This document shows, in pieces, positions 27,625 to 35,126 of a DNA stretch of 43,570 bases (positions are counted from its first letter, which is position 1; each line of letters begins with the position of its first letter). The notes beneath the pieces are model-generated. The model was not told the origin of the DNA and searched no databases. It was given only the letters and a program-made list of their open reading frames with translations. The DNA comes from Bacteroidales bacterium (GTDB lineage Bacteria > Bacteroidota > Bacteroidia > Bacteroidales > P3). The translations under genes and the position numbers were made by a program. The DNA lies in assembly GCA_030523765.1 (NCBI GenBank), contig JAUNHX010000007.1, forward strand, positions 73,663 to 117,232, read 5' to 3'.

Positions 27625-28232
27625 ATGAATGAAGTAGTATTACAACCTAAAATCTTTATATCCTTATCAAAAATATCAATTATATTATTCCACTACCATA
27701 CAACAATCCATCAGAAATACTAGCCCCAAACAAGAATGATCGTATTGATATCTATGTTAAAGAAAATCAGATTATTAATATCCATCATTAGTGAAGTTTC
27801 AAACACTCCCATGTGTATGGTTTCACATTCTTAAGAGAAACCCTCCTCGGACGTAGGCTTTGGGGAGGGTTTCTCCTATGAACGAGGAGGGTCGTTCCTA
27901 TAGAGAGTGAAGCCACCCTTTTATAGGGGGGGATCAACACACCATAGAAGTTAATTCCCATTATTATTGTTTATATATAACAGTGGATATCTATCTCTTT
28001 CAAAATAGCATGTAGGCATGCCATCCCTTGCTTGTTCAGAACGAGGGAAGCAACATCATCTCTATGTTTAAGTTCTAAGATAATATGGGAGGCAGTGTAG
28101 GGGAAGACCCCTTAGAGTGAAGCTGTGTACTCTTCAAGTGGGTTCAATAAATACGCTTTCGTTTTTTATAAAGATAACATTATAATAATGGATACATAAT
28201 GAAGCACTGAAGGCTACACCATACCATATCGC
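27625..28232. other. Non-coding region between convergent genes
   Basis: About 600 bp between copy 1 of the repeat and the end of the regulator gene. It contains the competing hairpins at 27835-27891, listed separately, and a short open stretch near 27660-27770 with no start codon in frame or recognisable product. No RNA gene was identified. It may be degraded DNA. Confidence 0.4.
27835..27891. repeat. Mutually exclusive hairpins
   Basis: GAGAAACCCTCC (27835-27846) pairs perfectly with GGAGGGTTTCTC (27864-27875), a 12-bp stem with a 17-nt loop. The inner part CCCTCCTCG (27841-27849) can instead pair perfectly with CGAGGAGGG (27883-27891). The two structures cannot form together. No T-run follows. 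It lies between convergent genes. Confidence 0.65.
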
Positions 28233-28820
28233 TTACATCAAGTTGTGGAGCATAGCGTAAACAGCCAGACCCGCAACCGATTTGATACCCGTTTTGTGAG
28301 TAATGTTCTTTCGATGGCTGTTGACGGTATGGATAGATATATGGAGTTCATCGGCTATCGCTTTGCTGCTATACCCCTTGGCCACAAGTACCAGCACATC
28401 TAGTTCGCGATCGCTGAGGTCAGCATTCTCATTGCCATCCATATCTGTCTCATCGCAGGTGGAGGCAAAGCTCTCGTTGATGATGCTGATGATGGTGCTG
28501 CGATTCTCCCTTATATCGATTGTGCTCTTGAACGCTTGCAGCAAGTCGGGCTCTACATATTGGTATATGAGCGAGATGATCGACAGTTGAGGTCTTGTCT
28601 GCTGGAGCGAGGCAAGGAAAGACCTAACAGGTTGGGGTAGTAGGGTAGGATTGATGATTAGGACATCGGGTTGGGAGGCGATAATACGTTCGTTGAGGTT
28701 TGTGCTATCGCAAAGCGAAGCCAATATATTGAAGCCCCCCGCTTCTTCAAGGATGGTGCGCAAACCCTCAACAATGATATCGGAGGGTTCTATAATAAGG
28801 ATACTCGTAAGATGTTTCAT
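28233..28820 (-). CDS. LuxR/NarL-type regulator with degenerate receiver domain
   Basis: A 195-residue protein. The N-terminal receiver-like domain (about 5-125) has the response-regulator outline ILIIEPSDIIVEGLRTIL. The strand-3 phospho-acceptor position carries Asn57 (DVLIINP) instead of Asp, and the conserved lysine of strand 5 is not recognisable (DIRENRSTI). Phosphorylation by a standard histidine kinase is therefore unlikely. The C-terminal LuxR helix-turn-helix (about 134-195) is canonical: LSDRELDVLVLVAKGYSSKAIADELHISIHTVNSHRKNI. Its start overlaps the end of the hemerythrin gene by 4 bp (ATGA type), so the two are co-translated. The hemerythrin partner may replace kinase input, which is an inference. 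Confidence 0.9.
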   Translation of the reverse strand: MKHLTSILIIEPSDIIVEGLRTILEEAGGFNILASLCDSTNLNERIIASQPDVLIINPTLLPQPVRSFLASLQQTRPQLSIISLIYQYVEPDLLQAFKSTIDIRENRSTIISIINESFASTCDETDMDGNENADLSDRELDVLVLVAKGYSSKAIADELHISIHTVNSHRKNITHKTGIKSVAGLAVYAMLHNLM

Positions 28821-29509
28821 TTCAGCCTCCCGCTTAGATAGTTGGCATAGGGTAACATAATTTTTTCTTCAATAAGTGCATGTTTTTCAAGATCGGTGCT
28901 GAGTTGGAGGATATCGAATACCAGTTCAATACTCTCATCAGGGATAGCGTTAGGGGGAAGATATTTGTAAACGATAGCGGTAAGGTCGGATAGTTTGTCT
29001 TCGATATCGCTATGGCCATCAATGAAATGGCTAGCTAGGTTGCCATCAGTTTTTTCTCCTTGTTGCATCCGTTGCAGTACAGGAAATACATTCTTCTCCT
29101 CCTCTTGGAAATGGTCATTAACCTCCTTCTCATAGTCGGTCATGAACTGGAGAAGTATTTGGCTATATCGAGGTTCGATGGTATCAGCCACATGCTTCAG
29201 ATGACGTTCTATATGAGGTAGGCGTTGCTGCAAGTAATATACGTGCGAGGCCTCAAGATAGGGGATAAGATGCTCCATGTTGATGCACGACAACTCGTCT
29301 ACCGAGGGGAGGTAGTCATTAAAGGTATAGACATTGAAAATGAGAATAACAAAATCGGCCGAAACCTGATGGTGTTGACATACTTGCTTCACACTTTGAT
29401 CTCCGAATCCAAGCGATATGCCAAATCGAGGCAGCATAAGGATAAGGCTAGGGTTGGCAGAGATGATGTCGGCCAGTTTCATTCGTTCGTTGAAAAGGGT
29501 TTTGCTCAT
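28817..29509 (-). CDS. RIC/ScdA-like hemerythrin domain protein
   Basis: A 230-residue protein resembling RIC (YtfE/ScdA) di-iron proteins, which repair iron centres after nitrosative or oxidative stress. The N-terminal ScdA_N-like segment (about 10-58) reads LADIISANPSLILMLPRFGISLGFGDQSVKQVC. The diagnostic CCGG of RIC proteins is replaced by GFGD. The hemerythrin-like helical bundle (about 85-225) keeps candidate iron ligands: SHVYYLQQRLPHIERH, NDHFQEEEKNVFP, SHFIDGHSDIEDK and EKHALIEEKIMLP. It probably binds two irons and senses O2, NO or redox state. It overlaps the LuxR-type regulator gene and follows the DUF4954 gene by 48 bp. Confidence 0.88.
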   Translation of the reverse strand: MSKTLFNERMKLADIISANPSLILMLPRFGISLGFGDQSVKQVCQHHQVSADFVILIFNVYTFNDYLPSVDELSCINMEHLIPYLEASHVYYLQQRLPHIERHLKHVADTIEPRYSQILLQFMTDYEKEVNDHFQEEEKNVFPVLQRMQQGEKTDGNLASHFIDGHSDIEDKLSDLTAIVYKYLPPNAIPDESIELVFDILQLSTDLEKHALIEEKIMLPYANYLSGRLK

Positions 29510-29557
29510 ATTGGTTAATAGTTATTATGGTTGGTTGATAAAGGGTGGATTGTTTTG

Positions 29558-31345
29558 TTATTTCTTATAAATAGACTCCCATTCAGTTTCGCTGTCCGAG
29601 GTAGCGTGACGGAAGGGATTGGAGTCGTCTTTCTCGCGCGAGGAGGCGATTCGTTCAGCAATTAAGTCTTGTATCTCTTGGTAGCGTTTATTCATGCGGT
29701 TCCATTGCTGCTTATCGATGCTCGATGAGTGGAGCAGCTCGCAGAGTAGGGCATAGGCATGGGTGGCTTTGGTTGTAGGATAGTCGTTCCATAGGTAATC
29801 GATATGAGAACCCACCATGTACCAATTGGTGAATGCCCCATGTTCTATTTGCTGGATAAGGGTGTCTACATCCGATTGTTGTACTATCTGGCCTCCCATG
29901 TTGAACCATTCCCGTGTTCGAGGTATATCGAACGATAGGGGAGTAGGTATTTGCCCCTTGCTGTATTCAGAGATCGTTTTGATACAGTAGTAATAAAGCA
30001 TATCCTGATAAGCTTTGAGGGCCTCTTTCTGCTTGAGGATAACTACATTGCGTTTGCCATGCTCTATGTTGGCTAGCCGCTCGTTTAATTCCTCCTTAGG
30101 TAACTCTAGGATATGAATAGCCTGCATAATCTCTTCCGCCACATCGGGGCTCCACAAATCGAATTCTATATGGTTAGATTTGTGCTGACGGCGATCGCGC
30201 GCAGCAAACTTGCGGGCATTGCGATCCAGGGCAAACATGTTATACATCCACCAATAGGCAGGCATTATTTCGAGGGTATCCGTGCTAGCGTTATTGTTTA
30301 CAAGGGCAAAGGGGAAAGGAATATTCAGCTCGGCAGGGTAATCGCCCTTGGCCAATAGGCAGTAGGAGGCAAAGCGGCTGTTGTGTTTCAAACTGGTGCA
30401 CAATCCAGGCCAAAAGCCCCGATGAGCACGAATCTCACCATCGGCAGTCCGACTATTGTGATTGCTGCCTATAGTGGCACCAGCAGCGATATTGCTCTGC
30501 CCCATTACCAGCGTGGCAATCAAGAACGAATTGTTGTGGTGTTGCTCGTGTGAGGGAAAAATAAAACTATTGCCTACCTCGCAACGAGCAATGGTGCTGT
30601 TATCACCTATCACAGTGTCGTTGATGCGGGCCCCCATTTCAAGATGCACATTCTCGCCCAGCAAAAACCGTTCAGCCATAACCCCCATACCTATACAGCA
30701 TCCATAGCCTACCACCCCATCGTGGAGTGCTATGCAGTCTTCTATTATTGTAGGAGCCTCAGCGTCCGATCTTACCGCTACCCTCATAAGACTCTTGCAG
30801 CCCACTATAGTGGCGTAATCACCAATGCGGTTCAGAGCCCCTTCGTTTTCCCGTTCCTGTTGAGTAAACTGTTCGAAGAGGTTCATCAGATGGGTGTGTT
30901 GACGGTAGCGAGCCCAAAGGTAAGCTTCCGCAATACTCATCTGAGCAAAGGGGAGTATGCTGCGCTTGCCATTCTCGTTCATTACCTCGATTTTAGCGTA
31001 ATGCGGATGGGTCACATCATCACCTATCATTTGGCCTATGTCGTGCAGAATGCAACAATTCCCTATATGATAGTGGGCCATCATGCCAATACGATGAATA
31101 ACAGGGTGATCGCCTATAGTGCAGTTGCATAGCGTACTATCATATATACCCTCAGGCCAAGGGGCTTGGTTGATGGTGTGGATAGTTGTCTCGATAAGGC
31201 CTATCTGCACAGTGCCATAAAAATGACAGCGCTGAATACTATGAAGGTCGCAGTGTTCGGCCACCTTAACAAGCTCCCAACTTTCGGCAGTACAGCCTTG
31301 AACGGTAAGCGTGTTGATATCGGAAGGGGAGAGGGTTTTGTACAT
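29558..31345 (-). CDS. DUF4954 family protein (left-handed beta-helix)
   Basis: A 595-residue protein of the DUF4954 family, common in Bacteroidota and of unknown function. Residues from about 15 to 330 contain hexapeptide-like repeats typical of left-handed beta-helix acyltransferases and sugar-nucleotide enzymes: IGDYATIVGCKSL, IEDCIALHDGVVGYGCCIGMGV, LGENVHLEMGARINDTVIGDNSTIARCEVGNS, IAAGATIGSNHNSR. The second half is helical and charged. Some relatives have been compared with nucleotidyltransferase-linked beta-helices, but no reaction is known. It begins 5 bp after the radA stop, so it is clearly in the radA transcript. No signal peptide, so cytoplasmic. Confidence 0.88.
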   Translation of the reverse strand: MYKTLSPSDINTLTVQGCTAESWELVKVAEHCDLHSIQRCHFYGTVQIGLIETTIHTINQAPWPEGIYDSTLCNCTIGDHPVIHRIGMMAHYHIGNCCILHDIGQMIGDDVTHPHYAKIEVMNENGKRSILPFAQMSIAEAYLWARYRQHTHLMNLFEQFTQQERENEGALNRIGDYATIVGCKSLMRVAVRSDAEAPTIIEDCIALHDGVVGYGCCIGMGVMAERFLLGENVHLEMGARINDTVIGDNSTIARCEVGNSFIFPSHEQHHNNSFLIATLVMGQSNIAAGATIGSNHNSRTADGEIRAHRGFWPGLCTSLKHNSRFASYCLLAKGDYPAELNIPFPFALVNNNASTDTLEIMPAYWWMYNMFALDRNARKFAARDRRQHKSNHIEFDLWSPDVAEEIMQAIHILELPKEELNERLANIEHGKRNVVILKQKEALKAYQDMLYYYCIKTISEYSKGQIPTPLSFDIPRTREWFNMGGQIVQQSDVDTLIQQIEHGAFTNWYMVGSHIDYLWNDYPTTKATHAYALLCELLHSSSIDKQQWNRMNKRYQEIQDLIAERIASSREKDDSNPFRHATSDSETEWESIYKK

Positions 31346-31350
31346 GATGA

Positions 31351-32718
31351 TTAGGCAAAAAGTTTACGGAAAGCCTCTTCAATCACGCCCACTTGCACAA
31401 TCTCGATATCGTACTTGGACTGTTTGATAGCTTTACCGTTATATTTGGAAATAAAAATCTTTTCGAATCCTAGGCGGTTCGCCTCTCCTACACGCTGCTC
31501 CACTCGGGCCACAGGACGTATCTCGCCCGAAAGGCCCATCTCGGCAGCAAAGCAGAACTTGGGACTGATAGCAATGTCAACATTAGAGGAGAGGATAGAG
31601 CATACCACCGCGAGGTCCAGGGCAGGGTCGGCTACCTTGATGCCTCCAGCAATATTAAGAAACACATCCTTGGCAGCCAGTTTGAATCCACATCGCTTCT
31701 CGAGGACAGCCAACAGCATAGAAAGTCTGCGATAGTCGAATCCATTGGCGTTGCGTTGCGGGGTACCATAAACGGCACTCGATACGAGCGATTGCACTTC
31801 AATAAACATCGGACGGGCCCCCTCGAGGGTAGCACCGATGGCAGCACCGCTCAGGTTTTCATCACGTTGCGAGAGGAGAAATTCAGAGGGGTTGGCCACC
31901 TCGCGCAGTCCATCGCCCTGCATCTCGAAGATACCCAGTTCGGCAGTGCTGCCAAAACGATTCTTGAGCGAGCGAAGCATACGGAAACCATAATTGCGAT
32001 CGCCTTCAAACTGGAGCACACAGTCTACAATATGCTCCATCACCTTGGGTCCTGCAAGGGTCCCATCCTTTGTAATGTGGCCAATAAGCAGTACTGGCAC
32101 CCCCGATTCCTTAGCAAAACGTTGAAATTCTGTGGTGCATTCGCGTATCTGCGATACGCTTCCAGAAGCCGAATCAACATGTTCAGTGCTGATGGTTTGA
32201 ATGGAGTCGATCACCACCAAATCGGGTTGCACCTGTTCTATATGTTCGAAAATACGTTGCGTTACCGTTTCGCTAACCACATAGCAAGTGTTGTTGTGCT
32301 GGTTGATACGATCGGCACGCATCTTGATTTGTTGTTCGCTCTCCTCTCCGCTCACATATAGCACCCTCAAGTTGGTAATACTGAGGGCTGTTTGTAGCAA
32401 GAGGGTCGATTTACCAATGCCAGGTTCACCTCCTATCAGGATAAGCGATCCAGGCACAATACCTCCTCCAAGCACCCTGTCAAGTTCTGGGTAATGGGTA
32501 GGAATACGGGTGGTTTCGCTATAGGTTACATCCTTGATCAGCTTGGGTTTTGAGGTAGGGCTGATGCTACGTTGCGAAGCTTTAACAGAGCTTACGGCAG
32601 CCTTCACCACCTCTTCCACCATGGTGTTCCATTTGCCACATTCTGGGCAACGGCCTAACCACGAGGCGCTTTGGTAGCCACATTCTTGGCAGTAGTAATA
32701 TTTCTTTGATTTCGCCAT
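31351..32718 (-). CDS. radA: DNA repair protein RadA (Sms)
   Basis: A 455-residue RecA-like helicase that aids branch migration in recombinational repair. An N-terminal C4 zinc finger (C10, C13, C24, C27 in YYCQECGYQSASWLGRCPECGKW) is followed by Walker A GGEPGIGKSTLLLQ (about 93-106) and Walker B LVVIDSIQT. The RadA-specific KNRFGSTAELGIFEM is at about 255, and a Lon-protease-like C-terminal domain includes DLAVVCSILSS and GLSGEIRPVARVEQRV. All motifs intact. It is the third gene in a minus-strand run, 15 bp after the U32 gene and 5 bp before the DUF4954 gene. Confidence 0.97.
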   Translation of the reverse strand: MAKSKKYYYCQECGYQSASWLGRCPECGKWNTMVEEVVKAAVSSVKASQRSISPTSKPKLIKDVTYSETTRIPTHYPELDRVLGGGIVPGSLILIGGEPGIGKSTLLLQTALSITNLRVLYVSGEESEQQIKMRADRINQHNNTCYVVSETVTQRIFEHIEQVQPDLVVIDSIQTISTEHVDSASGSVSQIRECTTEFQRFAKESGVPVLLIGHITKDGTLAGPKVMEHIVDCVLQFEGDRNYGFRMLRSLKNRFGSTAELGIFEMQGDGLREVANPSEFLLSQRDENLSGAAIGATLEGARPMFIEVQSLVSSAVYGTPQRNANGFDYRRLSMLLAVLEKRCGFKLAAKDVFLNIAGGIKVADPALDLAVVCSILSSNVDIAISPKFCFAAEMGLSGEIRPVARVEQRVGEANRLGFEKIFISKYNGKAIKQSKYDIEIVQVGVIEEAFRKLFA

Positions 32719-32733
32719 AGAGGATTTGTTGAA

Positions 32734-33972
32734 TTAATATTCATCGATAGTAGCAATCACCTTATATAGTTTGTCGCCCCGATGGAGAGGTTGAGAGGTG
32801 GCAAACGAAAAAGCATCACCTTGATGGGCCGCATCAACCGACTGGTTGTCAACCCGTATTTCTTTTATGGTATCATCGTAAACACCTGTGGTCTGTCCTA
32901 GCACCATATAGCGGTCACCAACCTCTAATGTGTTAGCCGTTTCGAGTCGTACCTCAGCCACATTGATGCGGTAGAAATAGTTGGTTACCTTGCCTAAATA
33001 AACCTTCGTCTCAGTGGCCTGACTGCCATAGCGCTCACTCCATTCTCCTAGGGTACGTCCCATATAGTATCCATCCCAAAAGCCACGATTAAAGACCGTA
33101 GCCAAACGGCGATTCCAATCGGCAATCTTTTCTTGAGTATAGGTTCCCTCCTCCACCGCTAGGGCTGCCTCTTTGTAGCATTGTGTTACCACTTTTACAT
33201 AGTCGGCACTGCGTCCGCGCCCTTCAATCTTCAACACCTTCACACCCGCATGGATGATTTTATCAAGGAAGTCGATTGTCTTAAGATCTTTAGGCGACAT
33301 GATATATTTATTGTCAACCACCAATTCCATATCGCTCTCAAGGTCTTTAACCAGATATTGCCTACGGCATAGTTGCAAACAGGCGCCTCTGTTAGCCGAA
33401 TAGTTGTAGTTATCGAGACTCAGATAGCATTTCCCACTTACCGACATGCAGAGGGCACCATGTCCAAATATTTCAATCTCAACCAAGTTGCCCTTGGGTC
33501 CGCGTATATCATTGTCCTTGATATACTGAGTGATTTCCGCCACCTGACGTAGCGGCAGTTCGCGTGCTGTAACCATGACATCGGCAAACTGTGCATAGTA
33601 GCGTACCGCCTCAACGTTGCTGATATTGCATTGGGTAGAGATATGGATCTCCATACCAATGCTATTGGCATAACTGATCACAGCCATATCGCTAGCAATG
33701 ATAGCGCTGATGCCTGCAGCTTTGGCAGCCGCTACAATTTGGTGCATCTCCTCGATCTCCTGATTGTAGATGATGGTGTTAACAGTGAGATAGGTGCGCA
33801 GACCATGAGAGTGGGCTATCTCGGCAATCTTTTGTAAATCATCGAGTCCGAAGTTGTTGGCCGAACGCGATCGCATATTGAGGTTGCCCACTCCGAAGTA
33901 TACCGAGTCAGCGCCACCTTGGATAGCGGCCATCAGACTTTCGTAGCTTCCTACGGGCGACATGATTTCCAT
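32734..33972 (-). CDS. Peptidase U32 family protein, YegQ/TrhP-like
   Basis: A 412-residue U32-family protein. The TIM-barrel-like N-terminus MEIMSPVGSYESLMAAIQGGADSVYFG is diagnostic. The four cysteines in CMSVSGKCYLS and GACLQLCRR, together with KIEGRGRSADYV, match the YegQ (TrhP) group, implicated in tRNA U34 5-hydroxylation; RlhA is a related rRNA C-hydroxylation factor. Assignment as TrhP is an inference from the family, and protease activity is doubtful. The C-terminal region is a beta-barrel-like domain (LEVGDRYMVLGQTTG). It lies 20 bp after the esterase gene and 15 bp before radA, in the same direction. Confidence 0.88.
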   Translation of the reverse strand: MEIMSPVGSYESLMAAIQGGADSVYFGVGNLNMRSRSANNFGLDDLQKIAEIAHSHGLRTYLTVNTIIYNQEIEEMHQIVAAAKAAGISAIIASDMAVISYANSIGMEIHISTQCNISNVEAVRYYAQFADVMVTARELPLRQVAEITQYIKDNDIRGPKGNLVEIEIFGHGALCMSVSGKCYLSLDNYNYSANRGACLQLCRRQYLVKDLESDMELVVDNKYIMSPKDLKTIDFLDKIIHAGVKVLKIEGRGRSADYVKVVTQCYKEAALAVEEGTYTQEKIADWNRRLATVFNRGFWDGYYMGRTLGEWSERYGSQATETKVYLGKVTNYFYRINVAEVRLETANTLEVGDRYMVLGQTTGVYDDTIKEIRVDNQSVDAAHQGDAFSFATSQPLHRGDKLYKVIATIDEY

Positions 33973-33992
33973 AGTGCTATAGCAGTTTTTGT

Positions 33993-34943
33993 TTATTTAA
34001 AATAGAGTTGGAAGATATTCATCTGGGCCCACTCCCATTGGGGGAGGGCTGTATCAGTACAGGTGGCATCGTAAAAGGTTTTCCTTCCCGCCAGTGTCAG
34101 CTCTACAAAAGCGGTAAACTCCTGGATTGTATAGGGAAGGTAAACACTTGCTTCGTGTCCTCGATCTTCGAAACGGAGAATCCAATAGGGATACTTTTGT
34201 TTGGCAAAATGTTTAGCCAATTGGTTGCCACCATAAAGGATGTTGCCACCTGTTGAATGGAACTTGTTGTAGTTAACAATCTTGTCTAATGTCCCGTGTA
34301 CTATCATGGTAGGGGCTGGCGGTGTGGCGTAGCTGAGATTACCTCTTTTACAGAATATACCACCGCTATAGGGTGCCACCGCTAGCGGTTTCCATCCCTT
34401 GGGCAGTGCTGCTGTTGGGGGCATATTGTTGGCACGGAAGTAATCGGTCTCGGCAACGGTGATGGCTCCAGCGCTGCATCCAGTAAGGACTATACGATCG
34501 GGAAGGATACCTAGTTCTTGGCTGTGGTCGCAGAGGTAACGTATGGCATGGCTGCAGTCTTCAACAGCGATATGTATGGAGTAAAAGAAAGGGTTGCTAA
34601 CGGTGCGAAGGTGTACGGTATCGAAGTCCACCATATTGAGTCCCAGCCTATAGTCGGCACTAACAGCCACAAAGCCTTTCTCGAGCAATGCTTTAACAGC
34701 GTTGAGGCTGCTGGTACTATCGCGCGAACCGTTCACAAAACCACCTCCAAAAAGATAAAGTACCGTAGTGCTATCGGCACGTCGCTGTTCGGGATAATAA
34801 ATGTCCATCTTTATAGGCATAGTATCACCCCAGTTCACAAAGGTTACTGTGAGTGGCGTAGGCAGCGATGGCTTTGCGGGCTGTTGGGCATAGAGCGAGG
34901 CCGAGAGGCAAAGCAGTACTATGATAGGGAGTAATCTCTTCAT
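33993..34943 (-). CDS. Exported alpha/beta-hydrolase (esterase-like)
   Basis: A 316-residue alpha/beta-hydrolase with a cleavable signal peptide (MKRLLPIIVLLCLSASLYAQ), so periplasmic or beyond. The oxyanion region LYLFGGGFVNG (about 63-72) resembles the HGGG motif of HSL/BD-FAE-type esterases. The nucleophile elbow is G-C-S157-A-G, and D220 (HGTLDK) and H263 (DRGHEAS) complete a plausible triad. The substrate is unknown; carboxylic esters or acetylated glycans are likely from the family. It is the first gene of the minus-strand run esterase, U32, radA, DUF4954, hemerythrin, regulator, all with small gaps or overlaps. Confidence 0.82.
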   Translation of the reverse strand: MKRLLPIIVLLCLSASLYAQQPAKPSLPTPLTVTFVNWGDTMPIKMDIYYPEQRRADSTTVLYLFGGGFVNGSRDSTSSLNAVKALLEKGFVAVSADYRLGLNMVDFDTVHLRTVSNPFFYSIHIAVEDCSHAIRYLCDHSQELGILPDRIVLTGCSAGAITVAETDYFRANNMPPTAALPKGWKPLAVAPYSGGIFCKRGNLSYATPPAPTMIVHGTLDKIVNYNKFHSTGGNILYGGNQLAKHFAKQKYPYWILRFEDRGHEASVYLPYTIQEFTAFVELTLAGRKTFYDATCTDTALPQWEWAQMNIFQLYFK

Positions 34944-35050
34944 TGTTGTTTAATTGTTGTTTATATTAATAATAACATTTTATTAACGCAACAGTAACGG
35001 AATTATTGTTGAAGGTGTCGCTATTTATCGATAAGTGCTTCGCTTTCAGC

Positions 35051-35094
35051 TAAAATAGTAAAACCCGAACGGCATCATCATACTATTCGGGTTT
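35051..35094 (-). terminator. Terminator of clpB
   Basis: On the minus strand AAACCCGAA and TTCGGGTTT (plus-strand 35086-35094 and 35061-35069) form a perfect 9-bp stem with a 16-nt loop. It is followed by TTACTATTTTA. It lies 33 bp downstream of the clpB stop. Confidence 0.8.
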
Positions 35095-35104
35095 GAGGTT
35101 GGTA

Positions 35105-35122
35105 GGTGTTGGGGTCAACACC
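35105..35122 (-). terminator. Small hairpin at the clpB 3' end
   Basis: GGTGTTG (35105-35111) / CAACACC (35116-35122), perfect 7-bp stem with a 4-nt loop, 4 bp after the clpB stop and before the terminator at 35051-35094. It probably protects the 3' end, or assists termination. Confidence 0.5.
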
Positions 35123-35126
35123 TTGT

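Noticed and set aside
27660-27778. Open stretch that could be a gene remnant (NPSEILAPNKNDRIDIYV)
   Set aside because: About 41 codons without a start and no recognised family; chance cannot be excluded.
28100-28111. GGGG-AAGA-CCCC hairpin
   Set aside because: Only 4 bp, no T-run and no related copy.
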